A stretch of 12,500 nucleotides of DNA, taken from positions 157,501-170,000 of the forward strand of contig CAJNDS010002770.1 of assembly GCA_905221605.1 (NCBI GenBank). The letters run 5' to 3'. Made by a program: the position numbers and the translations under genes. Below, piece after piece: positions 12,464-12,500 of this stretch. How positions within the stretch are numbered: the stretch's first letter is position 1; the number at the start of each line of letters is the position of its first letter. The notes beneath the pieces were generated by a model. It was not told the origin of the DNA. It saw only the letters and a program-made list of their open reading frames with translations, and made no database searches. This DNA is from Symbiodinium natans (lineage: Eukaryota; Sar; Dinophyceae; Suessiales; Symbiodiniaceae).

Positions 12464-12500
12464 TGTATGTACGTATGTATGTATGTATGTACGCACGTAC
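12433..12500. repeat. (TATG)n microsatellite
   Basis: A tetranucleotide repeat of about 16 units runs to the window edge, with TACG variants near 12470 and in the last 12 bases. Confidence 0.9.

Overview
The window looks like nuclear DNA of a dinoflagellate, most likely a Symbiodiniaceae-type alga. It has many interstitial blocks of the telomere heptamer TTTAGGG/CCCTAAA, which plants and other algae also use. It has no long intact genes, only short coding-like islands separated by repeat blocks that can be read as introns. It also carries an ISXO2/IS1595-type transposase fragment and a degenerate EF-hand segment whose style (EF-hand followed by a WYLKYF-like helix) is familiar from dinoflagellate proteins. 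Species assignment is inference.

Layout. 1-1167: coding-like sequence and AT-rich spacer with at least one foldback element (298-410). 1168-2645: short minus-strand coding-like exons separated by telomere-like blocks, including a block flanked by perfect 9-bp direct repeats and a 176-bp foldback with 37-bp arms. 2650-3865: repeats and spacer. 3866-4992: the best gene model, four minus-strand exons ending in an ISXO2-like transposase domain. 4993-5990: ambiguous coding-like sequence, a degenerate minisatellite, a 30-C tract and a foldback. 6000-8260: the densest telomere-like arrays. 8262-9193: minus-strand exons, one with a degenerate EF-hand. 9300-9800: arrays, a short exon and a hairpin-rich block. 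9985-10600: a GC-rich 16-bp minisatellite. 10860-11680: a duplicated module containing 111-bp tandem repeats. 11720-12500: arrays facing each other, a coding-like block and a (TATG)n microsatellite.

The most interesting reading is that many telomere-like blocks and some foldback elements behave like introners, that is, mobile elements that become introns. In several places a block sits between coding-like segments, is bounded by GT-AG or GC-AG sites in matching phase, and in one case carries a perfect target-site-like duplication that splicing would remove exactly. The clearest coding segments are on the minus strand, which would fit a unidirectional gene cluster. Exons shorter than 70 codons in GC-balanced DNA are often open by chance on both strands. 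Apart from the transposase domain, the EF-hand segment and the 8262-8436 exon, the gene calls here are tentative and need transcript data.
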